NCBI GenBank assembly: GCA_022771205.1
Contig: JALFCF010000003.1
Location: forward strand, 64,269 to 128,268
DNA: 64,000 nucleotides
Direction of reading: 5' to 3'
From: Mycoplasmatota bacterium
GTDB taxonomy: Bacteria > Bacillota_I > Bacilli_A > RF39 > UBA660
The notes below the pieces were generated by a model. It worked only from the letters and a program-made list of their open reading frames with translations, was not told the origin of the DNA and made no database searches. Shown in pieces: positions 49,092 through 59,500 of the stretch. A program made the translations under genes and the position numbers. The first letter of the stretch is position 1. Each line of letters opens with the position of its first letter.

Positions 49092-50843
49092 ATGACAGAA
49101 AATTTAATTAATTTATTAAAAGATGCCATAAATGACAAAAAAAAGGCAGTTAAAGAATATAATAATCATTTAGATAAAAATCTATCTAATAAAATTGAGG
49201 TATTAGAAAATTTAAGAAAAGATATTAATGAAATTACCAAGATAGAAATGTCAATGCTTAATGAAATGGTAGATAGCTTTCAAATATCTGATAAAGATAA
49301 AGATGACATGAAAAAAGAATTGGATATTATCAAAGCACTATTGACTTTAAATCAAAAAGAAAAAACAAACTATACTTTATTACCTAGTCAGTTGACAACT
49401 ATTTCAGCATTTTTGGACAACCTAGAAACATATATAGAAGAAAAAAATATAGAAAAACAAGCAATTGACCCAGAATATAAGAATATTATAATGATAACAA
49501 ATAAATATAAAGATTTATTATATAAAATAAAAGACCCAAATACTAACGAGTTGATCATGGATGTAGACACAATATTACAATTGTTCCAAGATACTAAAAT
49601 AACAGAAGAAGAAAAGCAAATGATTCTTCTAACATTAATTAAATATAATCAAGAAGTAATGCATGAAAAAGAAAATAATCATCAGAAGAAAAGAGTAACA
49701 ATAAAAGAATTAACAGCTATCTTTAGTCGATATGGATATTCTTTTAGTAAACTAGATAAAAAATATCAAGATCAACTAAAAAAGTATGGAACGCTTAAAA
49801 ATATTGAAGATGTACTATCTATTATGCAAAAACTAGAATTTCCTAAGATTGATGAAAAAGAAGAAGGCTTATTACTAGTAACTTATTTAATTGCTACAAA
49901 TAAAGATGCACTAGAAGAAGTAACCGCTTTTGCTCAAGAAAGAGGAATAAACCTTACCGAATTAAAAAATTTAGTATGTGCTTTTATAGCAAATGATTAC
50001 TTATACAATAATAAACATAGAATTGGTAGAAAAGATGACTTTCGCAAAAATATATCACTATTAGTAGAACATGGTATTAGTATTCCTGCAATCATAAATA
50101 AAGGAAAAGATTTACTAATAATCAATAATGAAAAATTACAAAACAATTTAAATTGGTTGGAGTGCTATGGATTATATAGCAGTATGCAAGAAGAATCTTT
50201 ATTAGATGATTTTATAACAGCATTAAAATCCCAAAATATTCCGGAGGTCATAGATTTATGGTTAGAAAATCATCAATTAGGATTACAATATATAAAGAAT
50301 AATTTAAGTATTTTAGCATCTCACATGTCAAATCAAGCAATTTTATTTTATAAATTATATAAATCAGAAAAAGAAAATAAAAACGACGCTTTCCGTCTAA
50401 CAGTTTCAAATGGGATAAAAAAATTAAGCCTACGTAAGGAAATGACACATAATAATATTGATTATCAAGGAATTCATGATAAAGAAAGTGCTCTAACAGT
50501 TACTAGACACCAAAAACCAATTTTTGCAAAAGAAAAAGAATATGAACAAGCTGCTAAAAAGTCATTACACAATAAGATCTCTGATGATATCTTCACAAGA
50601 GAAGAAATTGTTAGCTTAAATCGTTTTAGTGATTTAAAAGAAACTCTTTTATATGATATTAATGGCTTAAAAATTTCTAAATTAAAAGTACTAAGAATCT
50701 ATGATGCTCTATGTAAAAATAATTTAGGTGGAACATTAGAATCATTATTATACTCCATATGCTACAACAAGATTATAACTAAAGAAGAATACGAAAAGTT
50801 AATTATCGATATGAAGCAGACTGTGACTTGGAAAGAGGTGTAA
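49092..50843 (+). CDS. Hypothetical helical protein
   Basis: 587-aa open frame; ATG 49092 likely (RBS aagtgggtg). Confidence 0.6.
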   Translation: MTENLINLLKDAINDKKKAVKEYNNHLDKNLSNKIEVLENLRKDINEITKIEMSMLNEMVDSFQISDKDKDDMKKELDIIKALLTLNQKEKTNYTLLPSQLTTISAFLDNLETYIEEKNIEKQAIDPEYKNIIMITNKYKDLLYKIKDPNTNELIMDVDTILQLFQDTKITEEEKQMILLTLIKYNQEVMHEKENNHQKKRVTIKELTAIFSRYGYSFSKLDKKYQDQLKKYGTLKNIEDVLSIMQKLEFPKIDEKEEGLLLVTYLIATNKDALEEVTAFAQERGINLTELKNLVCAFIANDYLYNNKHRIGRKDDFRKNISLLVEHGISIPAIINKGKDLLIINNEKLQNNLNWLECYGLYSSMQEESLLDDFITALKSQNIPEVIDLWLENHQLGLQYIKNNLSILASHMSNQAILFYKLYKSEKENKNDAFRLTVSNGIKKLSLRKEMTHNNIDYQGIHDKESALTVTRHQKPIFAKEKEYEQAAKKSLHNKISDDIFTREEIVSLNRFSDLKETLLYDINGLKISKLKVLRIYDALCKNNLGGTLESLLYSICYNKIITKEEYEKLIIDMKQTVTWKEV

Positions 50844-50844
50844 T

Positions 50845-51132
50845 ATGGACTTTTTACTAGAATACGGAATTAGTGAAGAAACAATAAGAAAAATAAAAGA
50901 AAATAATGAAGAAAGTACATGTTTTTATTTCATGGCACAAGAGAAAAATGTAAAAGAAGTAATAGAATACTTATCATCAATAAAAGTAGAAATGATAGAT
51001 AATCTATTAATAGATAGAATAGAATTGTTTTTTATACCAAAAGAAGAAATTAAAAATCGTTTTGAAACATATAATATAGATGTTTTAGTACAATTAATTA
51101 ATGAAGATATTAATGTTCTAAATAACGTCTAG
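50845..51132 (+). CDS. Hypothetical small protein
   Basis: RBS aaagaggtgt; start abuts the upstream stop. Confidence 0.6.
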   Translation: MDFLLEYGISEETIRKIKENNEESTCFYFMAQEKNVKEVIEYLSSIKVEMIDNLLIDRIELFFIPKEEIKNRFETYNIDVLVQLINEDINVLNNV

Positions 51133-51193
51133 CAAGAATTCTCTTGCTTTTTTTATTGTAGTATATAAAATAATAACTAAGAGGGAAGAGAAT

Positions 51194-51919
51194 ATGGTTA
51201 AGGAAGAAACACAAATAGATATCATTAATAGACTACTGCCAGGTAGTAAATTAACTAAAACTGAAGAGTATATAGTAGACAAAATATCTTCATTAGATGA
51301 GGAAGATAAAATTGTATATATTGGTTATCCATTGACAGAAGAAGCAAAAAATTGTCTATTACAGGAAGCACATCCATATATAAGTAATCTATTAAAAAAG
51401 CTAGAAGCAAAAAAAAGATTTACTTTTGAAACTTTTGCTGATTGGTATGACTTAAAAGCAGTTTCTTATGAAATAGTCGCTCAATATATTGAAGGAAAAT
51501 CTGCCTATCAAGTATTACATCATAATCTAATAAAAACAGGCGAAACAACAGAAGAAGAAATGCAACAACTAGCCACTAGAAAAAGCAAAAGACTAAAAGT
51601 ATTATTAAAAAGTGGTATGGAATTAGATACTATGTTGCCACTAGAAGAAAAGTTAGAGTTATATCAATCATTAAATATAATAAGTAAAATGCAACAATTA
51701 GAAATGGTTTCAGGTTATAATACTAATCAAACACTAGAAAATATTGGTATATATGGTGGAGCTATGTTATATGCAGAATGGTATTACAAACATCAAGATG
51801 AATATATAGAAGATTATATAAAAGATGTAATAAAAGAAGAAATTAATTATAGACAACAAAATAAAAGCCTAAATAATCAAACCAAGGTATTGATAAAAAT
51901 GGAAGAAAATAAAGCATAA
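51194..51919 (+). CDS. Hypothetical protein
   Basis: 241-aa open frame with RBS gagggaagag. Confidence 0.6.
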   Translation: MVKEETQIDIINRLLPGSKLTKTEEYIVDKISSLDEEDKIVYIGYPLTEEAKNCLLQEAHPYISNLLKKLEAKKRFTFETFADWYDLKAVSYEIVAQYIEGKSAYQVLHHNLIKTGETTEEEMQQLATRKSKRLKVLLKSGMELDTMLPLEEKLELYQSLNIISKMQQLEMVSGYNTNQTLENIGIYGGAMLYAEWYYKHQDEYIEDYIKDVIKEEINYRQQNKSLNNQTKVLIKMEENKA

Positions 51920-51945
51920 AAAAAGCACTAATTTAGTGCTTTTTA
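51919..51945. terminator. Bidirectional terminator
   Basis: AAAAGCACTA at TTAGTGCTTTT between convergent genes. Confidence 0.75.
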
Positions 51946-52818
51946 TTATTGATATAATTCCTGTCTAATATAATCAAGATTATTATTCATAATATTAATA
52001 TAAGTAAGTTTGTTAGAACGGTCATCATCAGAAAGATTATTTAATTTATGTAAATTCTGACGTTTTAAATCAGAGTAAGTATTTAATAAGTCTTTAGCTG
52101 TATCATTTAAAGAATCACCTTCAAAAGTATAAATATAACTAATATCACCATCTTCAATCATAGCTTCTGCATCGCTAATAGTTTTTGGAGAGGCATCATT
52201 ATCAATACAAATAACATTAAGTCCAAACTTTTCAAGATATTTAAGTGTTGAATTAGCAACAACTATAGTATTATCACTAGCATTTTCAACTGCTAAGCGA
52301 TAATCAGCATCAAGTTCAGAAAGTTCAACTTTCAAATCTTCATAAGCTTTATCAATACTTTTCTTAATATAGTTACTAGTAATATATTCATCTAATCCTA
52401 ATCGAACATTTTGAGCCATCATAAGTAGTGAAGAAGGATTAAGCCATAACTCTTCAGGTGAATAATCAGTTTCTAGTACATAAGCAGTATCAATGATTTT
52501 TAAATCAGGATTTAAATCAAGTAAATCGAAAGCCAAATTACTTTCTTTTTCAATTAATCCATTATAAATAAATAAATCGTATTGACTAAAATCTTTTTTT
52601 TGCTTATTACTAATTTTATATTTAGCAGTATCAACTCCATCTGGATAAACTGCAGTAATACTTGAATGATCACCATATAATTTTTCTGTAATATACTCAT
52701 TAGGGTAATTAGTAACTAATATGCGAATGTCATCCATATCATCTTGTTTACAACCAGTTGTTGCAAAAATTGCAGTAATAAATAATATAAATAGTAATAA
52801 AATCTTTTTGCTTTTCAT
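51946..52818 (-). CDS. Zinc/metal-ABC substrate-binding-like lipoprotein (ZnuA/TroA-like), internal start
   Basis: [25 protein letters not shown] lipobox-type signal peptide; [32 protein letters not shown] 52818 preceded by gaggagaaaaaga. Confidence 0.8.
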   Translation of the reverse strand: MKSKKILLLFILFITAIFATTGCKQDDMDDIRILVTNYPNEYITEKLYGDHSSITAVYPDGVDTAKYKISNKQKKDFSQYDLFIYNGLIEKESNLAFDLLDLNPDLKIIDTAYVLETDYSPEELWLNPSSLLMMAQNVRLGLDEYITSNYIKKSIDKAYEDLKVELSELDADYRLAVENASDNTIVVANSTLKYLEKFGLNVICIDNDASPKTISDAEAMIEDGDISYIYTFEGDSLNDTAKDLLNTYSDLKRQNLHKLNNLSDDDRSNKLTYINIMNNNLDYIRQELYQ

Positions 52819-53040
52819 TCTTTTTCTCCTCACTTTAGGAACCGGATCATAACCAAATTTGCCAAAAGGATGACATCTCAATATTCTTTTAATACCAAGA
52901 TACACACCATAACAAACCCCGTGTATTTCAATTGCTTCAATCATATAATTAGAACAAGTAGGAATAAACCGACATTGTTTGTGAATGTTACTTGGTATTT
53001 TTTGATATATGTGTATAAGTCCAATCAGCATCCTCTTCAT
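52819..53040 (-). CDS. yidD: YidD-family membrane protein insertion efficiency factor, in frame with the downstream lipoprotein
   Basis: [61 protein letters not shown]; no stop before the lipoprotein ATG. Confidence 0.9.
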
Positions 53041-53150
53041 AACATCACCGATACCTTTATTACATATTTCATTTTACTATAAACAGTATAAAATAGCAAT
53101 TATAAGTATACTAATTTCCAGTTTTTTGTTATACTTATAATGGTGATTAT

Positions 53151-53816
53151 ATGAACGAACTATTTGAAAAACTTAAGATAAAACCAAAAGAAGAAAAACT
53201 TTATAATACAGCTTTTTCTCACAGTTCTTATGTAAATGAACATAAGGCAAAACAAGACTACGAACGTTTAGAATTCTTAGGAGATGCTGTTGTAGACTTA
53301 GTGGTTGCAGATTATCTATATTCAAACAAAAAAGAAACCGAAGGAGAAATGACTAAGGTTCGTGCAAGTTACGTATGTGAAAATGCACTATATGAATATT
53401 CTATGTCTTTAGGATTAAATAAATATATTAAAGTAGGACACGGTGAAGAAAAAGAAGGTGGAAAATTCAAAAAGGCAATCGTTGCAGATATATTCGAGGC
53501 GCTAGTTGGGGCAATTTACCTAGATTTAGGATATGCAACAGCTAGAAGAACAGTTTTAAATATAATTGTGCCATATATTGAAAATCCTAACATTACATTC
53601 TTTAGTGACTATAAAAGTGCCTTACAGGAATATGTACAGACAACACAAAAAAGTTTACACTATGATTTAATTAAAGAAGAAGGACCTGCTCATAATAAAG
53701 AGTTTACAGTACAAGTAAAAATTGACAATATAGTTTATGGAACTGGTGTAGGTGGTTCAAAAAAAGAAGCAGAGCAAGAAGCTGCAAAAGTAGCATTACA
53801 AAAACTAGCAGTCTAA
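53151..53816 (+). CDS. rnc: Ribonuclease III
   Basis: YERLEFLGDAVVDLVVADYLY; C-terminal dsRBD GSKKEAEQEAAKVALQKL. Confidence 0.97.
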   Translation: MNELFEKLKIKPKEEKLYNTAFSHSSYVNEHKAKQDYERLEFLGDAVVDLVVADYLYSNKKETEGEMTKVRASYVCENALYEYSMSLGLNKYIKVGHGEEKEGGKFKKAIVADIFEALVGAIYLDLGYATARRTVLNIIVPYIENPNITFFSDYKSALQEYVQTTQKSLHYDLIKEEGPAHNKEFTVQVKIDNIVYGTGVGGSKKEAEQEAAKVALQKLAV

Positions 53817-53901
53817 CTTGGAAAACTAAAAAATATATGATATAATATCTCTGCTCTAAAAGAAAAAAGACTTTGTAATACAGGAAGAAAGGAGAAAGAA
53901 A

Positions 53902-55554
53902 ATGAGTAAAATTAAAATATTTAGTTTAGGCGGATTAAATGAAAATGGCAAAAATTTATACGTTGTTAATGTTGATAAAGATATTTTCGTTTTTGATGCC
54001 GGTATAAAATATGATAATGACTTAAATTTAGGAATAGATTACATTATTCCTAAATTTGATTATTTAATAAAAAACAAAAAGAATATAAAAGGAATCTTTT
54101 TAACACACGGTCACGAAAGTAATATGGGAGCTATTCCTGACATATTAGAACAAATACCAAATGTTGCTGTATACGGAACAAAATTAACGCTTGAAATGGT
54201 AAAAAATGATTTAGAACCAGGGCAATTAAAAAAGGCAAACCTTAAGGAAATTAAAGCTCACACTAAATTAAACTTTGGTAAAAACTCTATTTTCCCAATT
54301 AGTGTGACACATTCTATACCTGATGCTGTTTGTTACGTTTTATACACTCCAGATGGAGCTATTGTTTATACAGGAGACTTTGTTTTTGATGCTACTATGC
54401 AAGGAGCATATAAAACAGATATAGGAAAACTTGCTTATGTAGGAAAACAAGGTGTATTATGTTTGATGGCAGAATCATTCTATGCTGAAAAAGTAGGACA
54501 TACATCTCCTAATAATAGAGTAGCTGGATTTATTCGTGAAGTATTGGCAAAAAATCCTAATAGAATTATCGCAACAATATTTCCAGCACATTTTTATCGA
54601 ATCCAAGAAATATTCAATGAAGTATCTAAAACCCACAGAAAAATGGTAATTATGGGTAAAGGATTACAGGACATGATTAATAAAGCCATAGAAGATGGAT
54701 ATTTGTCAGTAGATAAAAGTAGAATAGGAACTCTAGCTGATTTAGATAATAAAGATACAGTTATCTTAATTTCTGATGAAAAAGAAAAACCATTTAATAA
54801 CCTAGAACGTATAATTAAAGGCTATGACAAATATATAAAGGTAAAAGAAACAGATACAATCTTTATAACAGAACCAGCATACCCTGGTATTGAAAAAAGA
54901 TCAGCTTTGATTATGGATGAAATTGCCATGTTAGGAGCAAATGCTGTAAGTTTATCAAGTAAAAAGCATCTCCTACATCATGCATCTTGTGAAGATTTAA
55001 TGTTAATGATTAATTTGATGAATCCTAAGTATTATTTTCCAGTAAAAGGAGAATATCGTAACCAATATGCTAATGCTGAAGTAGCAGAAGAAATTGGAAT
55101 ACCAAGAGAAAATATTATCTTGAAAGAAAATGGCGATGTTGCTGAATTCATCAAGGGTCGTCTTACAGATAATAAAGAACATATTGAAGTAGATCAAATA
55201 TTAATTGACGGAAAAAGTCAAGGTGATATTGGAGACCTAGTTTTAAAAGACCGTGAAATGTTAGGTGAAAACGGAATAGTAATCATCAGTTGTACAATTG
55301 ATAAACAAACAAAAGATATCTTAGGTGGTCCAGAAATTTTAACTAGAGGATTTGTTTATGTAAAAGAAAGTCAAGACTTGTTAGAGCAAACTAAATTATT
55401 AGCTAAAGAATCTATAGAAGCAAATATAGAAAAGAATACTAAACGAGTAGATTACGCTAAAATAAAAAATGAAGTAAGAGATCATCTAGGTAAATTTTTC
55501 TACCAAGAAACTGGTTCAAAACCAATGATTATTACAGTTATTCAGGAAGTATAA
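53902..55554 (+). CDS. rnj: Ribonuclease J
   Basis: SLGGLNENGKNLYVV, GIFLTHGHESNMGAI, GDFVFDATMQGAYKTD, HHASCEDLMLMINLMNPKYYFPVKGEYR. Confidence 0.92.
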   Translation: MSKIKIFSLGGLNENGKNLYVVNVDKDIFVFDAGIKYDNDLNLGIDYIIPKFDYLIKNKKNIKGIFLTHGHESNMGAIPDILEQIPNVAVYGTKLTLEMVKNDLEPGQLKKANLKEIKAHTKLNFGKNSIFPISVTHSIPDAVCYVLYTPDGAIVYTGDFVFDATMQGAYKTDIGKLAYVGKQGVLCLMAESFYAEKVGHTSPNNRVAGFIREVLAKNPNRIIATIFPAHFYRIQEIFNEVSKTHRKMVIMGKGLQDMINKAIEDGYLSVDKSRIGTLADLDNKDTVILISDEKEKPFNNLERIIKGYDKYIKVKETDTIFITEPAYPGIEKRSALIMDEIAMLGANAVSLSSKKHLLHHASCEDLMLMINLMNPKYYFPVKGEYRNQYANAEVAEEIGIPRENIILKENGDVAEFIKGRLTDNKEHIEVDQILIDGKSQGDIGDLVLKDREMLGENGIVIISCTIDKQTKDILGGPEILTRGFVYVKESQDLLEQTKLLAKESIEANIEKNTKRVDYAKIKNEVRDHLGKFFYQETGSKPMIITVIQEV

Positions 55555-55556
55555 TT

Positions 55557-56024
55557 ATGAAAAGAAAACTTCTAAGTATATTCTTTATATTATTGATAAC
55601 GATATGCTGTACTGGATGTAATCCAGAAACAGGAACAATGACATGCACAATGTCATCTTATCCAACAGATGGTATAAAGTTAAGATCTGTTTATAAAGCA
55701 GATTACAAAAATAACGTAGTTCAAAAATTAACATCTACTGATCAAGTTACAGTAGAAGATAAATCATATTTAGATATCTATGAAGAAAAGTTAAACGAAT
55801 TGTATGAACCATATAAAAATTTGGAGTATTATAAAAATAATATTAAGATAAGGAATAAAACATTAACTAGTACTACTATTATTAATTATGCTAAAATTGA
55901 TACAGATCAATTAATAAAAATTGATGAAGGAAATGGTCAACTAATAAAAAATGGAAAAGTAAATATAGATGATTTAAAAAAAGCCTATAAACAAAATGGG
56001 TTTAACTGTAAAAAGGAGGGGTAA
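55557..56024 (+). CDS. Lipoprotein, DUF1307-like
   Basis: MKRKLLSIFFILLITICCTGCNPETG lipobox; Y.KIDTDQLIKID motif. Confidence 0.65.
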   Translation: MKRKLLSIFFILLITICCTGCNPETGTMTCTMSSYPTDGIKLRSVYKADYKNNVVQKLTSTDQVTVEDKSYLDIYEEKLNELYEPYKNLEYYKNNIKIRNKTLTSTTIINYAKIDTDQLIKIDEGNGQLIKNGKVNIDDLKKAYKQNGFNCKKEG

Positions 56025-56025
56025 A

Positions 56026-56394
56026 ATGAAGTATTATAAAGCTAAAGCATATAAAGTAACAGACAAAGGCCAAGAAGACTTTCTTGGTAATGTAATAGTA
56101 GAGAAACATCAAGCCCTACCAATTATAGGAGAAGAAAAAATTACAGATGCAGTCAGTGAATTTTCATACGCAGTATTAACAAAAGATGAAAATGAAACTT
56201 TGTCTGGTCAAAGACCTGAATATATAACAAAAGCGGGTTTTGATATTGGTATTTTTAAAAGTGATATCAACAATCAAAATATCGCAACTATAGATCAAGT
56301 AATGGAATATCATGAACTTTATCCTATAACACCAGTAAGTGAAGAACAAAGTAATCTAAACTTTGGATTAAATACAAAACTAGGACAAAAATAA
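56026..56394 (+). CDS. Hypothetical protein
   Basis: RBS aaaggaggggt before ATG 56026 (track start 55996). Confidence 0.6.
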   Translation: MKYYKAKAYKVTDKGQEDFLGNVIVEKHQALPIIGEEKITDAVSEFSYAVLTKDENETLSGQRPEYITKAGFDIGIFKSDINNQNIATIDQVMEYHELYPITPVSEEQSNLNFGLNTKLGQK

Positions 56395-56430
56395 TTATAA
56401 AAAGACAGTTTTACATTTGTAAAACTTCTT

Positions 56431-56507
56431 GTCTTCGTAGCTCAGTAGGATAGAGCAATCGCCTCCTAAGCGATAGGTCGGCAGTTCGAATCTGCCCGAG
56501 GACACCA
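56431..56507 (+). tRNA. tRNA-Arg (anticodon CCT)
   Basis: Acceptor GTCTTCG/CGAGGAC, anticodon arm ATCGC-CTCCTAA-GCGAT, T-arm GTTCGAATC, CCA encoded. Confidence 0.93.
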
Positions 56508-56590
56508 CTTTAACGTTAAAGACTTAACTTATGTTAAGTCTTTTTATTTAACTAAAAATTATATGATATAATTATAATGAGGTGAACAAT

Positions 56591-59500
56591 ATGAAGGATA
56601 AGATATTACGATTAGAGGAATTTAATCAACTAAAGGAAATTATGAAAAGTATCATAGATGAAGGTATAAAAAAAGTAAGTGAGAATCCAGAAAATGAACA
56701 AGAAATAGAAGAGCAAATTCTTCAACAATATACACTATTTCAAAATTTAATGTTATCACATGACTTAAGTGAGATTTCCTATGAAGCATATAATGATCTT
56801 CGATTAATAGGAGACATTGACTTTTCAGGTACGAAAGCCAATATTGATTTTAATATCTTATCTTTAGATGATGTAGAATCAATAAAAGTTCACGGATGCA
56901 AAGTAAAAAATGTAGATAAAATTCATTTTTATATTCTAAACGAAGAGTCATTCGATGAGCAACAACAAGCAGAAAATCCCAACCTGTTCTTATCTCATAA
57001 TATTCCTAAAGATTTTAGAGCAAAATATTACCAAAATAAACTTACTATGGACGATTTCTTATCTTTAACAGAAGAACAATTAACTGAAATTGAAGAAAAG
57101 GGCTACTACAAAGGAAATAACGGAGACCATGAACATATAACTTTTTATAGAGCCGCTAATGTCAAAACCAATACAATGATTAAAATGCTAGGAATTCCAA
57201 AAGCTGTAAAATTATATAAAGAAAAAAGAGCAGATTTTGAAGAAATGGCAGCGTTATTTTTCCTCAATAGTCCAAGGCTAGAAATAAATTACTCACACTA
57301 TAATTTTATAAATGACCAAACATCAGAAATTTTAAGAAATAATCAAAGTATTGAGTCCTTGAAAGAAAACTTATATCAAATAATAAGAAAAGAACTATTA
57401 AGTGAGTACCACCCAAAGTTAAGAGTTGAACAATTCACACCAGATTTTCTAGAAGCTAATGAGGATATATTTTTACTTCATCAGCCATTACCAAGTGAAG
57501 TAAGAGAAAAATATTATAGTCGAGAATTATCATATGAAGATTTAGAAGAAAATATTAATTGCTTTAAAAACAGCAGATATAGTATTGAGTTAGAAGATAA
57601 TACTATTTCTTCTTTTGTAAAAAAAGTAGGAGAAGAAAAATTCTTATATTTGCTAGAAAAACACAAAGATATTTTCGATTATATACACAGCACACCTTTT
57701 GGTTTTTCAAAGTTAGAAGGATATATTCCTGATTTTGAAACTATAGTAGAAGATTTTCCTATAATAATATCAAAATACATAAGAAACAATAATTCAACAG
57801 AATTATTATATAAAAAGCACCAACTTCCAGAATGGACATCATCAATGAACTATAAAGTTATGCCTGATATCAATACTATAGAAGATCTTTTACAAGTAGA
57901 CAATCATACTTTTATTATAAATGAATCTCAAGCAGAGTTCGTTGGATTATTAGGGGTGAAAAATCTATTAAGATTTGAAAAAGAAAGCGGTTGTATGAGA
58001 AACTCAAACATCAATGTTTATACTTTTATGACAGAAATTACAAAACAACTGCCAAGTTATAATAAATTAAAAATAGTAAAAGAGTATAACGAATTTTTAA
58101 ATATAATCTTTAAAGCATTTAATAAAATGAGAAAAAAATCCTATCATATACCAATATATAAAGGAATAGAAGGACCAATGAGAGAAAAAAACAAAGCTTT
58201 ATTTGTAGATGACAGTATCCCAAAAGAATTACAAGAAGCTTTCTATGAAAATAGCATTAATTTAGCAATGTTAAAAAAATATCGCCAATATATTCCAAAA
58301 TTATTAGGTAAAAATTTTTATATATCTGGGGACTTTGAAGTAACAGCTCAAGATAAAACTATAGATTTTCAAGAATATTACATTGAACAATTTGGTCAAG
58401 AAAAATTCATAAATTTATTATTAAAGTATGGTGTTAATGCTACAAAAATGAATAAAAATATAAACTATAATTTATCTGATGATGAAAAACAGATGGAAGA
58501 AGAAATAAAAAAATCAATCTACCAAAACATTTTAGAAAGCAATCAACCTTATTATAATGACTCACCAGAAACACATGCATTAAAAGAATTTTTTCCTCTT
58601 TTGTTTTTACCAGAAAATACTCCGGACGAAATAAAAGAACTATTCTATAGTAGGAAAATAACAAGAGAAGATTTAATGAAGAGAAAAGACTTAGTTAAAT
58701 ATTTTGAAAATACCAGTATTGTTTTTGGATTGGAAAAACATAGAGAATTTTTATCCCAATTATATAATGATATTAATATACAAGAAGCTAATGAAAGAAG
58801 AATAAACATATATAATTACCTATGCAGCATTGACGAAGATGTAGCTGTTTTAAACGTAATAGAAGAGTATATAAAAAATAATGAATATGATATCGAAAAA
58901 ATAGAAAAAGCAATCACAATTGCTAACAGGGTAGTTCACTCTAATTCTAAAGATATAAGAAATCTTGCTTGTTCTATACTTTCAAATATTATAGATAAAG
59001 AAAATACAGAAGAAAGTTTAGCAAAAATAGAATCTGTATTTACTCAAAATAATTTACCTTTTTTTGTAAAGGTATATTCCTGCTTTCAAATTCTTAATCC
59101 TAACTTAGAATCATTCGACTTGACAAATAATAATAGTATAATGGCACCAGAATTAAAAGATAATAATTTGCCAAGCATCGGAAAAGGATTAACTCCTATT
59201 GAAACCAGAATGCAGATAATTTTTAATGATATCTTAAGAGTAACATGTCATTCAAATAATAGAGATCTAACTAATTACTTAGATAATTTAGAGATAGGTA
59301 CCAAATATTATAATGAAATAACGAAAGGTAATACGCAAACAAGAGTTCTTAGTAAAGAAGAAACTGACGAGTTAACAACTTTTGCAGAACATCTAGAAAC
59401 ACTTTATCGACATACTAAAGCAGGCAAAGAAAGTAAGCTCAATTTTACTACCATGCCTTTAAATCAAAAAATAAAAATACTAGGAGATTTGTTTCAACCA

